From Shewanella hafniensis (GTDB lineage Bacteria; Pseudomonadota; Gammaproteobacteria; Enterobacterales; Shewanellaceae): a stretch of 64,000 nt of DNA. The position numbers and the translations under genes were made by a program. Positions 18,701 through 27,183 of the stretch are shown here, one piece after another; positions within the stretch are counted from its first letter, which is position 1, and every line of letters begins with the position of its first letter. The DNA is taken from assembly GCF_019655335.1 (NCBI RefSeq), contig NZ_BPFD01000002.1, positions 96,299 to 160,298 on the forward strand, given 5' to 3'. The notes under the pieces are model-generated. The model was not told the DNA's origin and made no database searches. It saw nothing but the letters and a program-made list of their open reading frames with translations.

Positions 18701-21700
18701 GCCCAAGCCATGACGGCATTGCCAGCGCGCAGCCAACGCAAGCATTTGGCCCAAATAGCAAGCAAAGACACTAATCGCGTTGCACCAAGCTGCCCAACTA
18801 CGGCGCTACCAAAAGAGACATTAAGCAGTATGCCAATAAATGCCCTAAGCACGCCCAACAACACTGCCGCTCACGCAGATCTAAAAGACGCGGCATTTTT
18901 ACGTAATCAGCAACTCGCCCGTGAAGCCCATTTAGCCTTTTTGCAAAGCCGTGCAGAGGGCTTAAAACTGGCCGATGCCTTGATGAAAGCCCAGCTTGCC
19001 ACCGAGTTAGCCGTCAATGGCCAAGCGACGCCAGCGGAGCAGCAAGCCATTGTTCAGGCATCTGCGCCAGCGGTTCTTCCACATACTGCACTTTATCCAA
19101 ACCAAGTGCTTTATCCAAACCATGCAAAAGTGCCTGAGTACACGCCGCCAACGCCGCTAAGCAAGCCTTGCATTTGGGATTATGCGGATTTAGTCGAGTA
19201 CGCCGAAGGTGATATTGCTAAGGTTTTTGGCCCAGATTACGCCATTATTGACAGCTACTCGCGCCGTGTACGCCTGCCAACCACGGACTATTTGCTGGTG
19301 TCTCGGGTAACGAAATTAAACGCCCAGATGAACCGATATGAGCCTTGCACTATGACCACGGAATACGACATTCCTGTGGACGCGCCGTATTTGGTCGATG
19401 GCCAAATTCCTTGGGCCGTAGCGGTTGAATCGGGTCAATGCGACTTAATGCTGATCAGCTACTTAGGTATCGATTTTGAAAACAAGGGCGAGCGCGTTTA
19501 TCGCCTGCTCGATTGCACTCTGACCTTCCTTGGCGACTTACCGCGCGGTGGCGACACCCTGCGCTACGATATTTCCATCAACAACTTTGCCCGTAATGGC
19601 GATACCTTGTTGTTCTTCTTCTCCTACGAATGTTTTGTGGGCGATAAGCTGATCCTGAAAATGGATGGCGGCTGCGCCGGCTTCTTCACCGACAAGGAAC
19701 TCGCCGACGGCAAGGGCGTTATTAGCACCGAAGCCGAAATCAAAGCCCGTAACCTTGCGCTCAATAATCCCAATAAGCCGCGCTTTACTCCGCTACTTAA
19801 CTGCGCACAAAACCAATTTGATTACAGTCAAATCCATAAACTGCTCAGCGCCGATATCGGTGGCTGTTTTGGCGGTGCCCATGCGGCGCATCAAGCCCAA
19901 TATGGGCTGCAGCCCTCTTTATGTTTTGCTTCTGAAAAATTCCTGATGATTGAACAGGTCAGCAATCTTGAGGTGCATGGCGGTGCGTGGGGCTTAGGTT
20001 CAGTTGAAGGCCATAAGCAGCTCGAAGCCGACCATTGGTATTTCCCGTGTCATTTCAAGGGCGACCAAGTGATGGCGGGATCATTAATGGCCGAAGGTTG
20101 TGGCCAATTACTGCAATTCTTTATGCTGCATATTGGTATGCACGCCAGCACAGAAGAAGGAGGAGTAAAAAACGGTCGTTTCCAACCGCTCGAAAACGCC
20201 TCTCAAAAAGTGCGCTGTCGCGGTCAAGTGTTGCCGCAATCTGGCCTGCTCACCTATCGCATGGAAATCACCGAAATAGGCATGAGCCCGCGCCCCTATG
20301 CTAAAGCGAATATCGATATTCTGCTCAATGGCAAAGTGGTGGTGGATTTCCAAAACCTTGGGGTGATGATCAAAGAAGAAGCCGAATGTACCCGCTACCT
20401 TGCGGATAACGATGCCAACACAGCTAATAAGAATGCGCAGCTTACCTCGACAACACCAACATCCTTAGCTGCGCCGCTAATGGCCCAGCAGCCCGATTTA
20501 ACTGCGCCAACCAACAAAGGCGTAGTGCCGCTTAAGCATGTGAGCGCGCCGATTGCGCCAGCGGATTCTAAGTATGCTAACCGCGTGCCCGACACCCTGC
20601 CGTTCACGCCGTATCATATGTTCGAATTTGCCACGGGCGACATCGAAAACTGCTTCGGCCCTGATTTCAGTATCTATCGCGGCCTAATTCCACCGCGCAC
20701 GCCCTGCGGTGATTTACAGCTCACCACCCGCGTGGTTGCCATTGATGGCAAACGCGGCGAGCTGAAAAAGCCGTCATCATGCATCGCCGAATATGAAGTG
20801 CCAGCAAACGCTTGGTATTACGCTAAAAACAGCCATCAAGCTGTGATGCCCTATTCTGTGCTGATGGAAATATCACTGCAGCCAAATGGCTTTATCTCAG
20901 GCTATATGGGCACCACCTTGGGTTTCCCCGGCCAAGAGCTGTTTTTCCGTAACTTAGACGGTAGTGGTAAGTTGCTGCGTCACGTGGATTTACGCGGCAA
21001 AACCATAGTAAACGACTCACGTCTGTTATCGACTGTGATTGCCGGCAGCAACATCATTCAGAATTTCAGTTTTGAATTAAGCTGCGATGGCGAGCCTTTC
21101 TACCAAGGTAAAGCGGTATTTGGTTACTTCAAGGGCGATGCGCTGAAAAACCAACTTGGGATAGACAACGGCAAGACAACTCAACCTTGGCATGTGCAAA
21201 ATGGTATAGCCGCCGATAGCCAAATCAATCTGTTAGATAAACAGCATCGCAGCTTTAACGCCCCACAAGGTCAGCCACATTACCGTTTAGCGGGCGGTCA
21301 GCTTAACTTTATCGACAAGGCTGAAATCGTGAAAGCCGGCGGTAAAGCGGGCCTTGGCTATTTATACGCCGAGCGCACGATTGACCCGAGTGATTGGTTC
21401 TTCCAATTCCATTTCCATCAAGATCCGGTAATGCCAGGCTCATTAGGGGTTGAAGCCATTATCGAGCTGATGCAAACCTATGCGATTGACCAAGACCTTG
21501 GTGCGGGCTTTAAAAATCCAAAATTTGGCCAGATATTGTCGGATATCAAATGGAAGTATCGTGGCCAAATTAACCCATTAAACAAGCAGATGTCGCTGGA
21601 TGTTCACATTACCAGCGTGACAGACGACAATGGTAAACGCATCATTATGGGCGATGCCAACTTGAGTAAAGACGGCCTGCGGATTTATGAAGTTAAAGAT

Positions 21701-21727
21701 ATCGCCATCTGTATTGAAGAAGCTTAA
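15716..21727 (+). CDS. pfaC: PfaC, KS-chain length factor-dehydratase x2 subunit of EPA synthase
   Basis: 2003 residues from a GTG start overlapping the pfaB stop (RBS AAGGAGAA at 15702-15709). The N-terminus has three 8-residue repeats (ASNYESKS, ASNYASKN, ASNSASKI; residues 18-41). Ketosynthase 1 has Cys243 (DAACASS), His378 and His418. The second KS-like domain (about 515-910) has Glu719 where the catalytic Cys would be (SAAELSVAR), so it is a chain length factor. Two FabA-like dehydratases follow, with catalytic His1446 (PCHFKGDQVMAGSL) and His1899 (QFHFHQDPVMPGSL). FabA-type DH domains explain the cis double bonds by combined dehydration and isomerisation. An 18-bp triplicate (QLKNQ units, 18410-18463) lies in the linker after the chain length factor. 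Confidence 0.96.
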   Translation: MSSQHSPRIDSTSVPMTASNYESKSASNYASKNASNSASKIAIVGLATQYPDADNPHTFWQNLLDKKDSRSQISREKLNANPADYQGVQGQSDRFYCDKGGYIQHFEFDAKGYQLPESAFDGLDESFLWALDCSRKALQDAGITPSDAVLARTGVVMGTLSFPTARSNELFLPLYHQTVEKALQNKLNQSAFQLTDFGNSVNDLNANSQTLNIANGAVAHTASKLVSDALGLGGTQLSLDAACASSVYALKLAGDYLTTGKADVMLAGAVSGADPFFINMGFSIFHAYPDHGISAPFDSNSKGLFAGEGAGVLVLKRLEDAERDGDNIYAVVSGIGLSNDGKGQFVLSPNSKGQVQAFERAYSAANTLPANIEVIECHATGTPLGDKVELASMERFFEDKLAGSAVPLIGSAKSNLGHLLTAAGMPGIMKMIFAMRSGRLPPSINLSAPISSPKGLFSAKNLPTEMHAWPDKAGNDRRHAGVSVFGFGGCNAHLLLESYVPANTSSQHTQSAAQVSYQHTPLTIIGLASHFGPLSSINALDNAISSQQNAFIPLPAKRWKGLDKHPDILANFGLPAVPQGAYIDQFDFDFLRFKVPPNEDDRLISQQLLLIKVADEAIRDANLKPGGKVAVLVAMETELELHQFRGRVNLHTQLADSLKKQGITLTQTEYLALEKIAMDSVLDAAKLNQYTSFIGNIMASRIASLWDFNGPAFTISAAELSVARCIDVAENLLSQESLDAVVIAAVDLSGSLEQVVLKNAVSKVALNATDTGWKVGEGAGALVLTAENSNTNVQLNDANSNNFGNSYGHISGQVFGAVYDPQGNSNTARICDHLLTQAKVNSSQISLIETSIAVEQRSEPALTPNTLLPSVSARSQAADTLGHNFAAAGMASILSALLQLKNQVQLKNQAQLKNQTQPDTQAQHALVATFSQGKCAQLLLSQSAMQAHNLQQRLEQDLTLSEQKHLIKQVTLGGRDIYQHILDTPLAYLGAIQQKAQAMTALPARSQRKHLAQIASKDTNRVAPSCPTTALPKETLSSMPINALSTPNNTAAHADLKDAAFLRNQQLAREAHLAFLQSRAEGLKLADALMKAQLATELAVNGQATPAEQQAIVQASAPAVLPHTALYPNQVLYPNHAKVPEYTPPTPLSKPCIWDYADLVEYAEGDIAKVFGPDYAIIDSYSRRVRLPTTDYLLVSRVTKLNAQMNRYEPCTMTTEYDIPVDAPYLVDGQIPWAVAVESGQCDLMLISYLGIDFENKGERVYRLLDCTLTFLGDLPRGGDTLRYDISINNFARNGDTLLFFFSYECFVGDKLILKMDGGCAGFFTDKELADGKGVISTEAEIKARNLALNNPNKPRFTPLLNCAQNQFDYSQIHKLLSADIGGCFGGAHAAHQAQYGLQPSLCFASEKFLMIEQVSNLEVHGGAWGLGSVEGHKQLEADHWYFPCHFKGDQVMAGSLMAEGCGQLLQFFMLHIGMHASTEEGGVKNGRFQPLENASQKVRCRGQVLPQSGLLTYRMEITEIGMSPRPYAKANIDILLNGKVVVDFQNLGVMIKEEAECTRYLADNDANTANKNAQLTSTTPTSLAAPLMAQQPDLTAPTNKGVVPLKHVSAPIAPADSKYANRVPDTLPFTPYHMFEFATGDIENCFGPDFSIYRGLIPPRTPCGDLQLTTRVVAIDGKRGELKKPSSCIAEYEVPANAWYYAKNSHQAVMPYSVLMEISLQPNGFISGYMGTTLGFPGQELFFRNLDGSGKLLRHVDLRGKTIVNDSRLLSTVIAGSNIIQNFSFELSCDGEPFYQGKAVFGYFKGDALKNQLGIDNGKTTQPWHVQNGIAADSQINLLDKQHRSFNAPQGQPHYRLAGGQLNFIDKAEIVKAGGKAGLGYLYAERTIDPSDWFFQFHFHQDPVMPGSLGVEAIIELMQTYAIDQDLGAGFKNPKFGQILSDIKWKYRGQINPLNKQMSLDVHITSVTDDNGKRIIMGDANLSKDGLRIYEVKDIAICIEEA

Positions 21728-21815
21728 TCACCTTGCTCATTTAGAAAGACGCTAATTACAAATAATGTGTCGCCTTGGCCAGAGTGCCTAAGGCGGCAAT
21801 AAAAAGAGAATACCT

Positions 21816-23462
21816 ATGACAAGCCATACTCTCGATCAATTTAATAGTAATAACGAAAAACTCAGCCCTTGGCCGTGGCAAGTCAACGATGCAGCGCTGA
21901 GCTTTGATATCGACTCATTAGGCAAAAAACTCAAAGATTTAAGCCAAGCCTGTTACTTAGTCAATCACAGTGAAAAAGGCTTAGGCATAGCGCAAACGGC
22001 CGAAGTGACCACAAGTGACAGCCAAGCGCCATTGGGCTCACACCCTGTCAGCGCCTTTGCCCCTGCCCTTGGCACCCAAAGTTTAGGCGACAGTAATTTC
22101 CGCCGCGTCCACGGCGTCAAATACGCTTACTACGCCGGCGCTATGGCTAACGGTATTGCCTCGGAAGAACTGGTTATCGCCCTTGGCCAAGCGGGTATTT
22201 TATGCTCATTTGGCGCGGCGGGGTTAATTCCATCCCGTGTTGAAGCGGCCATTACTCGCATTCAAGCGGCGCTGCCCAATGGTCCCTACGCCTTTAACTT
22301 AATTCACAGCCCAAGCGAGCCCGCATTAGAGCGCGGCAGCGTTGAACTGTTTTTAAAACATAGAGTGCGCACGGTCGAAGCCTCGGCATTTTTAGGTTTA
22401 ACGCCACAAATCGTCTATTACCGCGCAGCAGGTTTGAGCCGCGACGCACATGGCGACATAGTCATTGGCAACAAAGTCATCGCAAAAATCAGCCGCACCG
22501 AAGTCGCAACTAAGTTTATGGAGCCGGCGCCGGCCAAAATCCTGCAGCAATTAGTGAGTGATGGTCTTATCAGCCAAGACCAAATGGCAATGGCGCAACT
22601 TGTGCCCATGGCGGATGACATCACGGCCGAAGCCGACTCAGGTGGCCATACCGACAATCGTCCATTGGTCACGCTATTGCCGACGATTTTGGCGCTCAAA
22701 GATGAAATCCAAGCTAAGTATCAATACAAGACACCCATCCGTGTGGGTGCAGGCGGCGGCGTCGGCACTCCCGATGCAGCATTAGCCACCTTCAACATGG
22801 GCGCGGCCTTTATCGTCACAGGTTCAATCAACCAAGCGTGTGTGGAGGCGGGCGCGAGCGAACACACCCGTAAGTTACTCGCCACCACAGAAATGGCCGA
22901 TGTGACTATGGCACCCGCCGCCGATATGTTCGAAATGGGCGTGAAATTACAAGTGGTTAAGCGCGGTACTTTGTTCCCTATGCGCGCCAATAAGCTATAT
23001 GAAATCTATACTCGTTACGATTCGATTGATGCCATCCCTGCGGACGAGCGTAAAAAGCTCGAAGAGCAGATATTCCGCGCATCACTCGATGATATTTGGG
23101 CGGGCACTGTCGCCCACTTTAACGAGCGCGACCCTAAGCAAATCGAGCGCGCACTGGATAACCCCAAACGTAAGATGGCGTTGATTTTCCGCTGGTATTT
23201 GGGTCTGTCTAGCCGCTGGTCGAACACAGGTGAAGTCGGCCGCGAAATGGATTACCAAATTTGGGCAGGCCCAGCGCTCGGCGCATTTAATGCTTGGGCA
23301 AAAGGCAGTTATTTAGATGACTATAAAGCCCGTAATGCGGTCGATTTAGCCAAACATTTAATGGTGGGCGCGGCCTATCAATCCCGGATTAACTTGCTGT
23401 TATCCCAAGGGGTTAGCATTCCAGTTAGCCTGCAACGCTGGAAACCGCTAAATCGTTTTTAA
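21816..23462 (+). CDS. pfaD: PfaD, FMN-dependent enoyl reductase of EPA synthase
   Basis: 548 residues. It resembles the 2-nitropropane dioxygenase/FabK-type FMN TIM-barrel enoyl reductases: VKYAYYAGAMANGIASEEL near residue 107, the glycine-rich phosphate-binding AGGGVGTP (312-319) and FIVTGSINQACVEAG. It supplies the trans-acting enoyl reduction for the synthase. It starts 88 bases after pfaC with a GAGAAT site, so it is not overlapped like the earlier genes but is probably in the same operon. A perfect 13-bp hairpin follows 20 bases after the stop. Confidence 0.96.
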   Translation: MTSHTLDQFNSNNEKLSPWPWQVNDAALSFDIDSLGKKLKDLSQACYLVNHSEKGLGIAQTAEVTTSDSQAPLGSHPVSAFAPALGTQSLGDSNFRRVHGVKYAYYAGAMANGIASEELVIALGQAGILCSFGAAGLIPSRVEAAITRIQAALPNGPYAFNLIHSPSEPALERGSVELFLKHRVRTVEASAFLGLTPQIVYYRAAGLSRDAHGDIVIGNKVIAKISRTEVATKFMEPAPAKILQQLVSDGLISQDQMAMAQLVPMADDITAEADSGGHTDNRPLVTLLPTILALKDEIQAKYQYKTPIRVGAGGGVGTPDAALATFNMGAAFIVTGSINQACVEAGASEHTRKLLATTEMADVTMAPAADMFEMGVKLQVVKRGTLFPMRANKLYEIYTRYDSIDAIPADERKKLEEQIFRASLDDIWAGTVAHFNERDPKQIERALDNPKRKMALIFRWYLGLSSRWSNTGEVGREMDYQIWAGPALGAFNAWAKGSYLDDYKARNAVDLAKHLMVGAAYQSRINLLLSQGVSIPVSLQRWKPLNRF

Positions 23463-23482
23463 CCCCTAACGGACTATCGAGA

Positions 23483-23514
23483 CATCAAGTAGGGACTCAA
23501 CTCCCTACTTGATG
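23483..23514 (+). terminator. Hairpin at end of pfa operon
   Basis: Perfect 13-bp inverted repeat CATCAAGTAGGGA / TCCCTACTTGATG with a 6-nt loop, 20 bases after the pfaD stop. The following sequence is T/C-rich rather than a clean T-run, so it may act as a terminator or as a stabilising 3' end. Confidence 0.7.
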
Positions 23515-23599
23515 CAATCTTCTTCACTACCTCGTTAAATCGAAGCCGCCGACCTTATTACCAATCTAATCCCTTGAGTTATTGACTCTGTTTGTGCCA

Positions 23600-23720
23600 A
23601 TGCCGCTAAGCACTGGCACTCCAGTGGCACGCCGTAAACCCATCTTTGGGGGCTCAACGGAAAAGTCCCTTTTCCGATGGCCACTGCCGCGACAATGCAC
23701 GCCAGCAACCAATCGAATAC
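23600..23720. repeat. Hairpin-rich non-coding element, possible dispersed Shewanella repeat
   Basis: Within the roughly 630-base gap after pfaD lies a run of small hairpins: CACTGG/CCAGTG near 23611-23626, CCCA-TCTT-TGGG near 23639-23650 and CGGAAAA/TTTTCCG at 23658-23676, followed by GATGGCCACTGCCGCGAC. From memory, blocks of the form ACCCATC..GGGGGCTC with a variable hairpin and GATGGCCACTGCCGCGAC recur between genes in Shewanella genomes, like REP elements. No gene is seen in 23463-24089. Confidence 0.45.
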
Positions 23721-24089
23721 ATGCTGCCTAATTTAAGAATGGGCTGCGAGGCAAACTTTGATAGGACATATCCCTTCCCCAAAACTCTACATATACCACA
23801 TGATTTGTGAATAAAGTTTTTTGTCATTCAAAAGTATCGTTTTTTTGCTGTGCTCCTCTATTTTCTGACTGCAACTCTTACCGAAGCTTAGGTAAAAATT
23901 GCCTATTCCACGCTTCGCACATTCGTATCCGCTTAAAACTAATTCTTTAAATTTTATTTAAAATCAAGGTTTTAGTTAAAATAAACAAAGTTGGCATTAT
24001 GTTCGCAAGTTAGAAATAACCATTAGCCGTTACCTTACAAATGACACAAACGGTCATGCGAAGGATTAAGACAAGGGCAGGAGGTTATT

Positions 24090-24266
24090 ATGTTAGGTTG
24101 GACATTAGTATTTCTAGTTGTCGCTGTTATTGCCGGACTGTTTGGATTTACGGGTATCGCTGGCGCGGCAGCGGGAATCGCAAAAATTATTTTCTTCTTA
24201 TTTATTGTGTTACTCGTAATTTCACTGCTGATTAATGCCCTCAAGGGCAAGTCACCGCGACTTTAA
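24090..24266 (+). CDS. DUF1328 (UPF0391) small membrane protein
   Basis: 58-residue protein [19 protein letters not shown]... with two hydrophobic helices separated by TGIAGAAAG and ending KSPRL. This length and pattern match the UPF0391/DUF1328 family (E. coli YtjA type), inner-membrane peptides of unknown function often found with stress genes. A strong AGGAGG site lies 6 bases before the ATG. The gene is followed after 23 bases by a small lipoprotein gene and probably forms one transcript with it. Confidence 0.9.
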   Translation: MLGWTLVFLVVAVIAGLFGFTGIAGAAAGIAKIIFFLFIVLLVISLLINALKGKSPRL

Positions 24267-24289
24267 TTTTTTTAGAAAAGGAGATGTAT

Positions 24290-24484
24290 ATGAAACCATT
24301 TACTCTGATGACAAGCGCTTCACTGGCATTACTGCTCGCTTTAGGTTTAACCGCCTGTAGTGATAACAAAGCCGAAGATGCCGGCGAAAAAATTGATGAA
24401 GTGATGACTGATGCAGGTAATGCCATTGAAGATGCCTGTGAAGAAGTGAAAGAAGGCGTTAAGGCTAAAGATACTAAGTGCTAA
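24290..24484 (+). CDS. Small lipoprotein
   Basis: About 64 residues: MKPFTLMTSASLALLLALGLTACSDNK with lipobox LTAC, then a short acidic, helix-forming tail (GEKIDEVMTDAGNAIEDACEEVKEG) with two more cysteines. An ATG at 24284 is too close to the GGAG (24280-24283), so the ATG at 24290 is preferred. The tail resembles short lipoproteins found beside DUF1328 genes. Function unknown; an envelope-stress role is only inferred from context. Confidence 0.75.
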   Translation: MKPFTLMTSASLALLLALGLTACSDNKAEDAGEKIDEVMTDAGNAIEDACEEVKEGVKAKDTKC

Positions 24485-24507
24485 TCTGACACTTTAACCT
24501 AACTTGA

Positions 24508-24541
24508 GGGTGGCAATAGACATATCTACTGCCACCCTTTT
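24508..24541 (+). terminator. Terminator after DUF1328-lipoprotein pair
   Basis: Stem GGGTGGCA / TGCCACCC (8 bp) followed by TTTT. Confidence 0.85.
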
Positions 24542-24628
24542 GATCTAATGTTAACAACGCGATTCACCGATTCAGTCAGCCGTTCAACATGCAGCGGTTA
24601 AATCAAAAAACAGCATTGGAGGGCGCGT

Positions 24629-26335
24629 ATGCTAAGCAAAATCCACATCAAATATTTCTACTTTATGGGTGCCGTGTTACTCGCCTATTTTGCAGTAACG
24701 GGCACGTCTCCCCTGCTCACCTTTATTTGGGCTTGGACAAGCCTGTCGCTATTTTTAGTCGGTTCAGCCTACTGGTTTAATCTCGCCAGCATTTTTAGAA
24801 AGCGCCAAGATGGCACTATCCCTTGGTATATTCGCTGGGGCTTTATTCCGTTTTTATTGGGCAGTCGGCTGTATAATCATTGGGCCAGAAAACGCGACTC
24901 TGTGCCGTCGATGCAAAAGATAGATGAGCAGTTGTATCTCGGCTGCCGATTATTTTCTGCGGATCTGCAGAAAATCAAAGCCAATAAGATTACCGCCATT
25001 CTTGATGTGACCGCCGAGTTTGATGGCTTAGATTGGTCGCAGTTTGAAGATCATATCGAGTATTTGAACATTCCCATCCTCGACCATAGCGTGCCGACCA
25101 GTGCCCAGCTCAATCAAGCCGTTAACTGGTTGCATCGCCAAGTGCGCGCCAATAAACAGGTGCTGATCCACTGTGCTATGGGGCGCGGCCGCTCAGTACT
25201 GGTGCTCGCCGCCTATTTAGTCTGTAAAGATAAACAGCGCAACTTCGCCGAAGTACTGCAACAAATAAAGCAAGTTCGCAAAACTGCGGGCTTAAACAAA
25301 TGGCAATTACGCGCCCTTGAACACATGCTTAAGCAAGGCAAAATCAACATCCACAAAGTGGCGTGGATTATCGCCAACCCAGTCTCCGGCGGCGGCAAAT
25401 GGCAAGAATATGGCGAGCAAATCCAAGACGAACTAAAAGCCTATTTTGACCTAACGATAAAACTCACCAGCGAAAATGTCAGCGCAAACACCTTCGCCAA
25501 AAAAGCCCGCAGTAGCGGTGCAGATATCATCATCGCCTGCGGCGGCGATGGCACAGTGACAGAGGTGGCATCGGAAATAGTGAACACCGACATCGCCTTA
25601 GGGATCATTCCCTTAGGCACCACTAACGCCCTCAGCCACGCGCTATTTGGTTTAGGCAGTAAGCTTATTCCTGTCTCTCAGGCTTTAGATAATATTATCC
25701 AAGGACATTATCAAGCTATCGATACTGCCCGCTGTAATCAACATTTAGTCTTGCTACTTGTGGGGATTGGCTTTGAACAGCAGATGATCGAATCTGCGAG
25801 CCGTGAACGTAAAAATGCCCTCGGCCAGTTTGCCTACCTCGATGGCTTATGGCGCGCCGTGAATGCCGATATCACTTTAACCATACAGCTCAGCTTAGAT
25901 GATGCCGAGCCCACAACATTGACCACCCATAGCCTTATTGTTGCCAATGCCGCGCCGTTTACCAGCGTATTAGCGCAGGGCGATGGCGAGCCTAATATGA
26001 CAGATGGCCTGCTCGATATTACCTGGCTAGATGCCGGCAGTGAGCCGACAGACAAGCTCCTTAGCCTAGCCGAATTAGCCATTGCAGGATGGGTAAAAGA
26101 AGGCAATAAAGACACACAGTCAAAGCCACCTAACGTGCCATCTAGCACAACCAAGGTTCACCACGCCCACGCAAAAAAAGTGCGTATTAGCAGTGAGCCC
26201 AAGTGTAAATATGTGATTGATGGCGAAATTTTTGAGCCCGCGGATCTCACCATTGAAGTTCAACCCGCATCTCTCAAGGTATTTGTGCCTTATCAAGAAT
26301 CGACTGAAAATGCTATCGACCCAAAAATCACGTAA
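24629..26335 (+). CDS. Membrane-anchored dual-specificity phosphatase fused to diacylglycerol/lipid kinase
   Basis: 568 residues combining opposing activities. The N-terminus has two hydrophobic segments (about 10-55). Residues about 95-235 form a dual-specificity/tyrosine-type phosphatase with HCAMGRGRS (nucleophile Cys182, Arg188; CX5R). From about 245 onward is a DagK/YegS-type lipid kinase: AWIIANPVSGGGK, then GGDGTVTEVA (residues 305-314), PLGTTNALSH, and DGEIFEP near the end. GGAGG lies 7 bases before the ATG. The pairing suggests turnover of a phospholipid or phosphoinositol-like headgroup, or regulated lipid phosphorylation at the inner membrane. The kinase domain is close to diacylglycerol kinases by motif; the phosphatase substrate cannot be inferred. 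Similar fusions exist in other proteobacteria as I recall. Confidence 0.85.
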   Translation: MLSKIHIKYFYFMGAVLLAYFAVTGTSPLLTFIWAWTSLSLFLVGSAYWFNLASIFRKRQDGTIPWYIRWGFIPFLLGSRLYNHWARKRDSVPSMQKIDEQLYLGCRLFSADLQKIKANKITAILDVTAEFDGLDWSQFEDHIEYLNIPILDHSVPTSAQLNQAVNWLHRQVRANKQVLIHCAMGRGRSVLVLAAYLVCKDKQRNFAEVLQQIKQVRKTAGLNKWQLRALEHMLKQGKINIHKVAWIIANPVSGGGKWQEYGEQIQDELKAYFDLTIKLTSENVSANTFAKKARSSGADIIIACGGDGTVTEVASEIVNTDIALGIIPLGTTNALSHALFGLGSKLIPVSQALDNIIQGHYQAIDTARCNQHLVLLLVGIGFEQQMIESASRERKNALGQFAYLDGLWRAVNADITLTIQLSLDDAEPTTLTTHSLIVANAAPFTSVLAQGDGEPNMTDGLLDITWLDAGSEPTDKLLSLAELAIAGWVKEGNKDTQSKPPNVPSSTTKVHHAHAKKVRISSEPKCKYVIDGEIFEPADLTIEVQPASLKVFVPYQESTENAIDPKIT

Positions 26336-27026
26336 ATGACACTATCGCGATGTTTATTAAGATAAAAACAGCAAGCGCAATAAGCACTCGCATAAAATTA
26401 AATTCACTCACTTTGGGGTGGGATTTTTGAGGACTATTGCTAAAATCCTGAAACTTACAGCCTATCGCTTGCGCGCATTGCTGCAAAACTTGCTGTAATT
26501 CCTGCTTGTCAGTGCTGTTAGCCAATTTCAGTTGACTCCCTTTAGGCTGCTGCACTTGTAAATAGGCGAGATAGTGATCGACCGTATCTTCCGCTTGGCG
26601 GTTACGGTCAAGCTGGTGCCAATGGGTTGTTTGTAGCAGATAGAGTTGCACAGCATTAATATCTGAAAAGGCATAGGCGCGCCAACGCCACAATCCAGGC
26701 AACTTCCCATTCAATACACCTTTACCGAGCCACAATTGCTGTCGCTCGGTATCTAACCAAGATTGTTGCCGAACTAACGCTAGCGGCAGTACAGGGAACA
26801 ACAGAAAAAATGCCACCCAACCAAGCACAAGCCGTAACACGGGCTCGGGTTGTAACCAGGCCGCCCTCGCACAAAGCAATCCAAGCACTAACAAGGCAAT
26901 GGCAAAAAACCACAGTAGAGGTCGGTACTGGGTACTCAACACCTTGAGATAAAGCGCACTCTTAGGAGGTTGATTAAGTATCACTGAACTTGTTCCTTGT
27001 TCCTTGTTCCTTGTTCCTTGTTCCAA
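26328..27026 (-). CDS. Hypothetical membrane protein; start lies in a heptanucleotide repeat
   Basis: Up to 232 residues with two N-terminal membrane helices (PLLWFFAIALLVLGLLCARA and LVLGWVAFFLLFPVLPLAL), a cytoplasmic-looking middle with alternating strands (about 90-190) and a C-terminal helix (VLIALAVFILINIAIVSFT). The middle may be a PH-like domain, but that is a guess. There is no ATG start. TTG at 27026 places five GGAACAA repeats in the coding sequence; GTG at 26984 starts just after them and uses the last GGAA as ribosome site. The 3' end overlaps the end of the convergent kinase gene by 8 bases. Function unknown. Confidence 0.65.
   Translation of the reverse strand: MEQGTRNKEQGTSSVILNQPPKSALYLKVLSTQYRPLLWFFAIALLVLGLLCARAAWLQPEPVLRLVLGWVAFFLLFPVLPLALVRQQSWLDTERQQLWLGKGVLNGKLPGLWRWRAYAFSDINAVQLYLLQTTHWHQLDRNRQAEDTVDHYLAYLQVQQPKGSQLKLANSTDKQELQQVLQQCAQAIGCKFQDFSNSPQKSHPKVSEFNFMRVLIALAVFILINIAIVSFT
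26990..27024 (-). repeat. Heptanucleotide tandem repeat (TTGTTCC x5)
   Basis: Five perfect copies of the 7-mer TTGTTCC on the plus strand (GGAACAA on the coding strand) span the start region of the minus-strand membrane protein gene. Seven is not a multiple of three, so loss or gain of a unit would change frame or Shine-Dalgarno spacing. Confidence 0.95.
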
Positions 27027-27183
27027 AAATTATCTCACCATCCCAAATTGACCTGTACTAGTAACAATATGAGGCATTGATAGTTTACACAATCAACACC
27101 TAACTTATTTTTAGATCCTTTCGAGTTAAACCAACGACTGACATCCATGGAAATAACCGTTGCGATATCGCTCATATTGCAAC

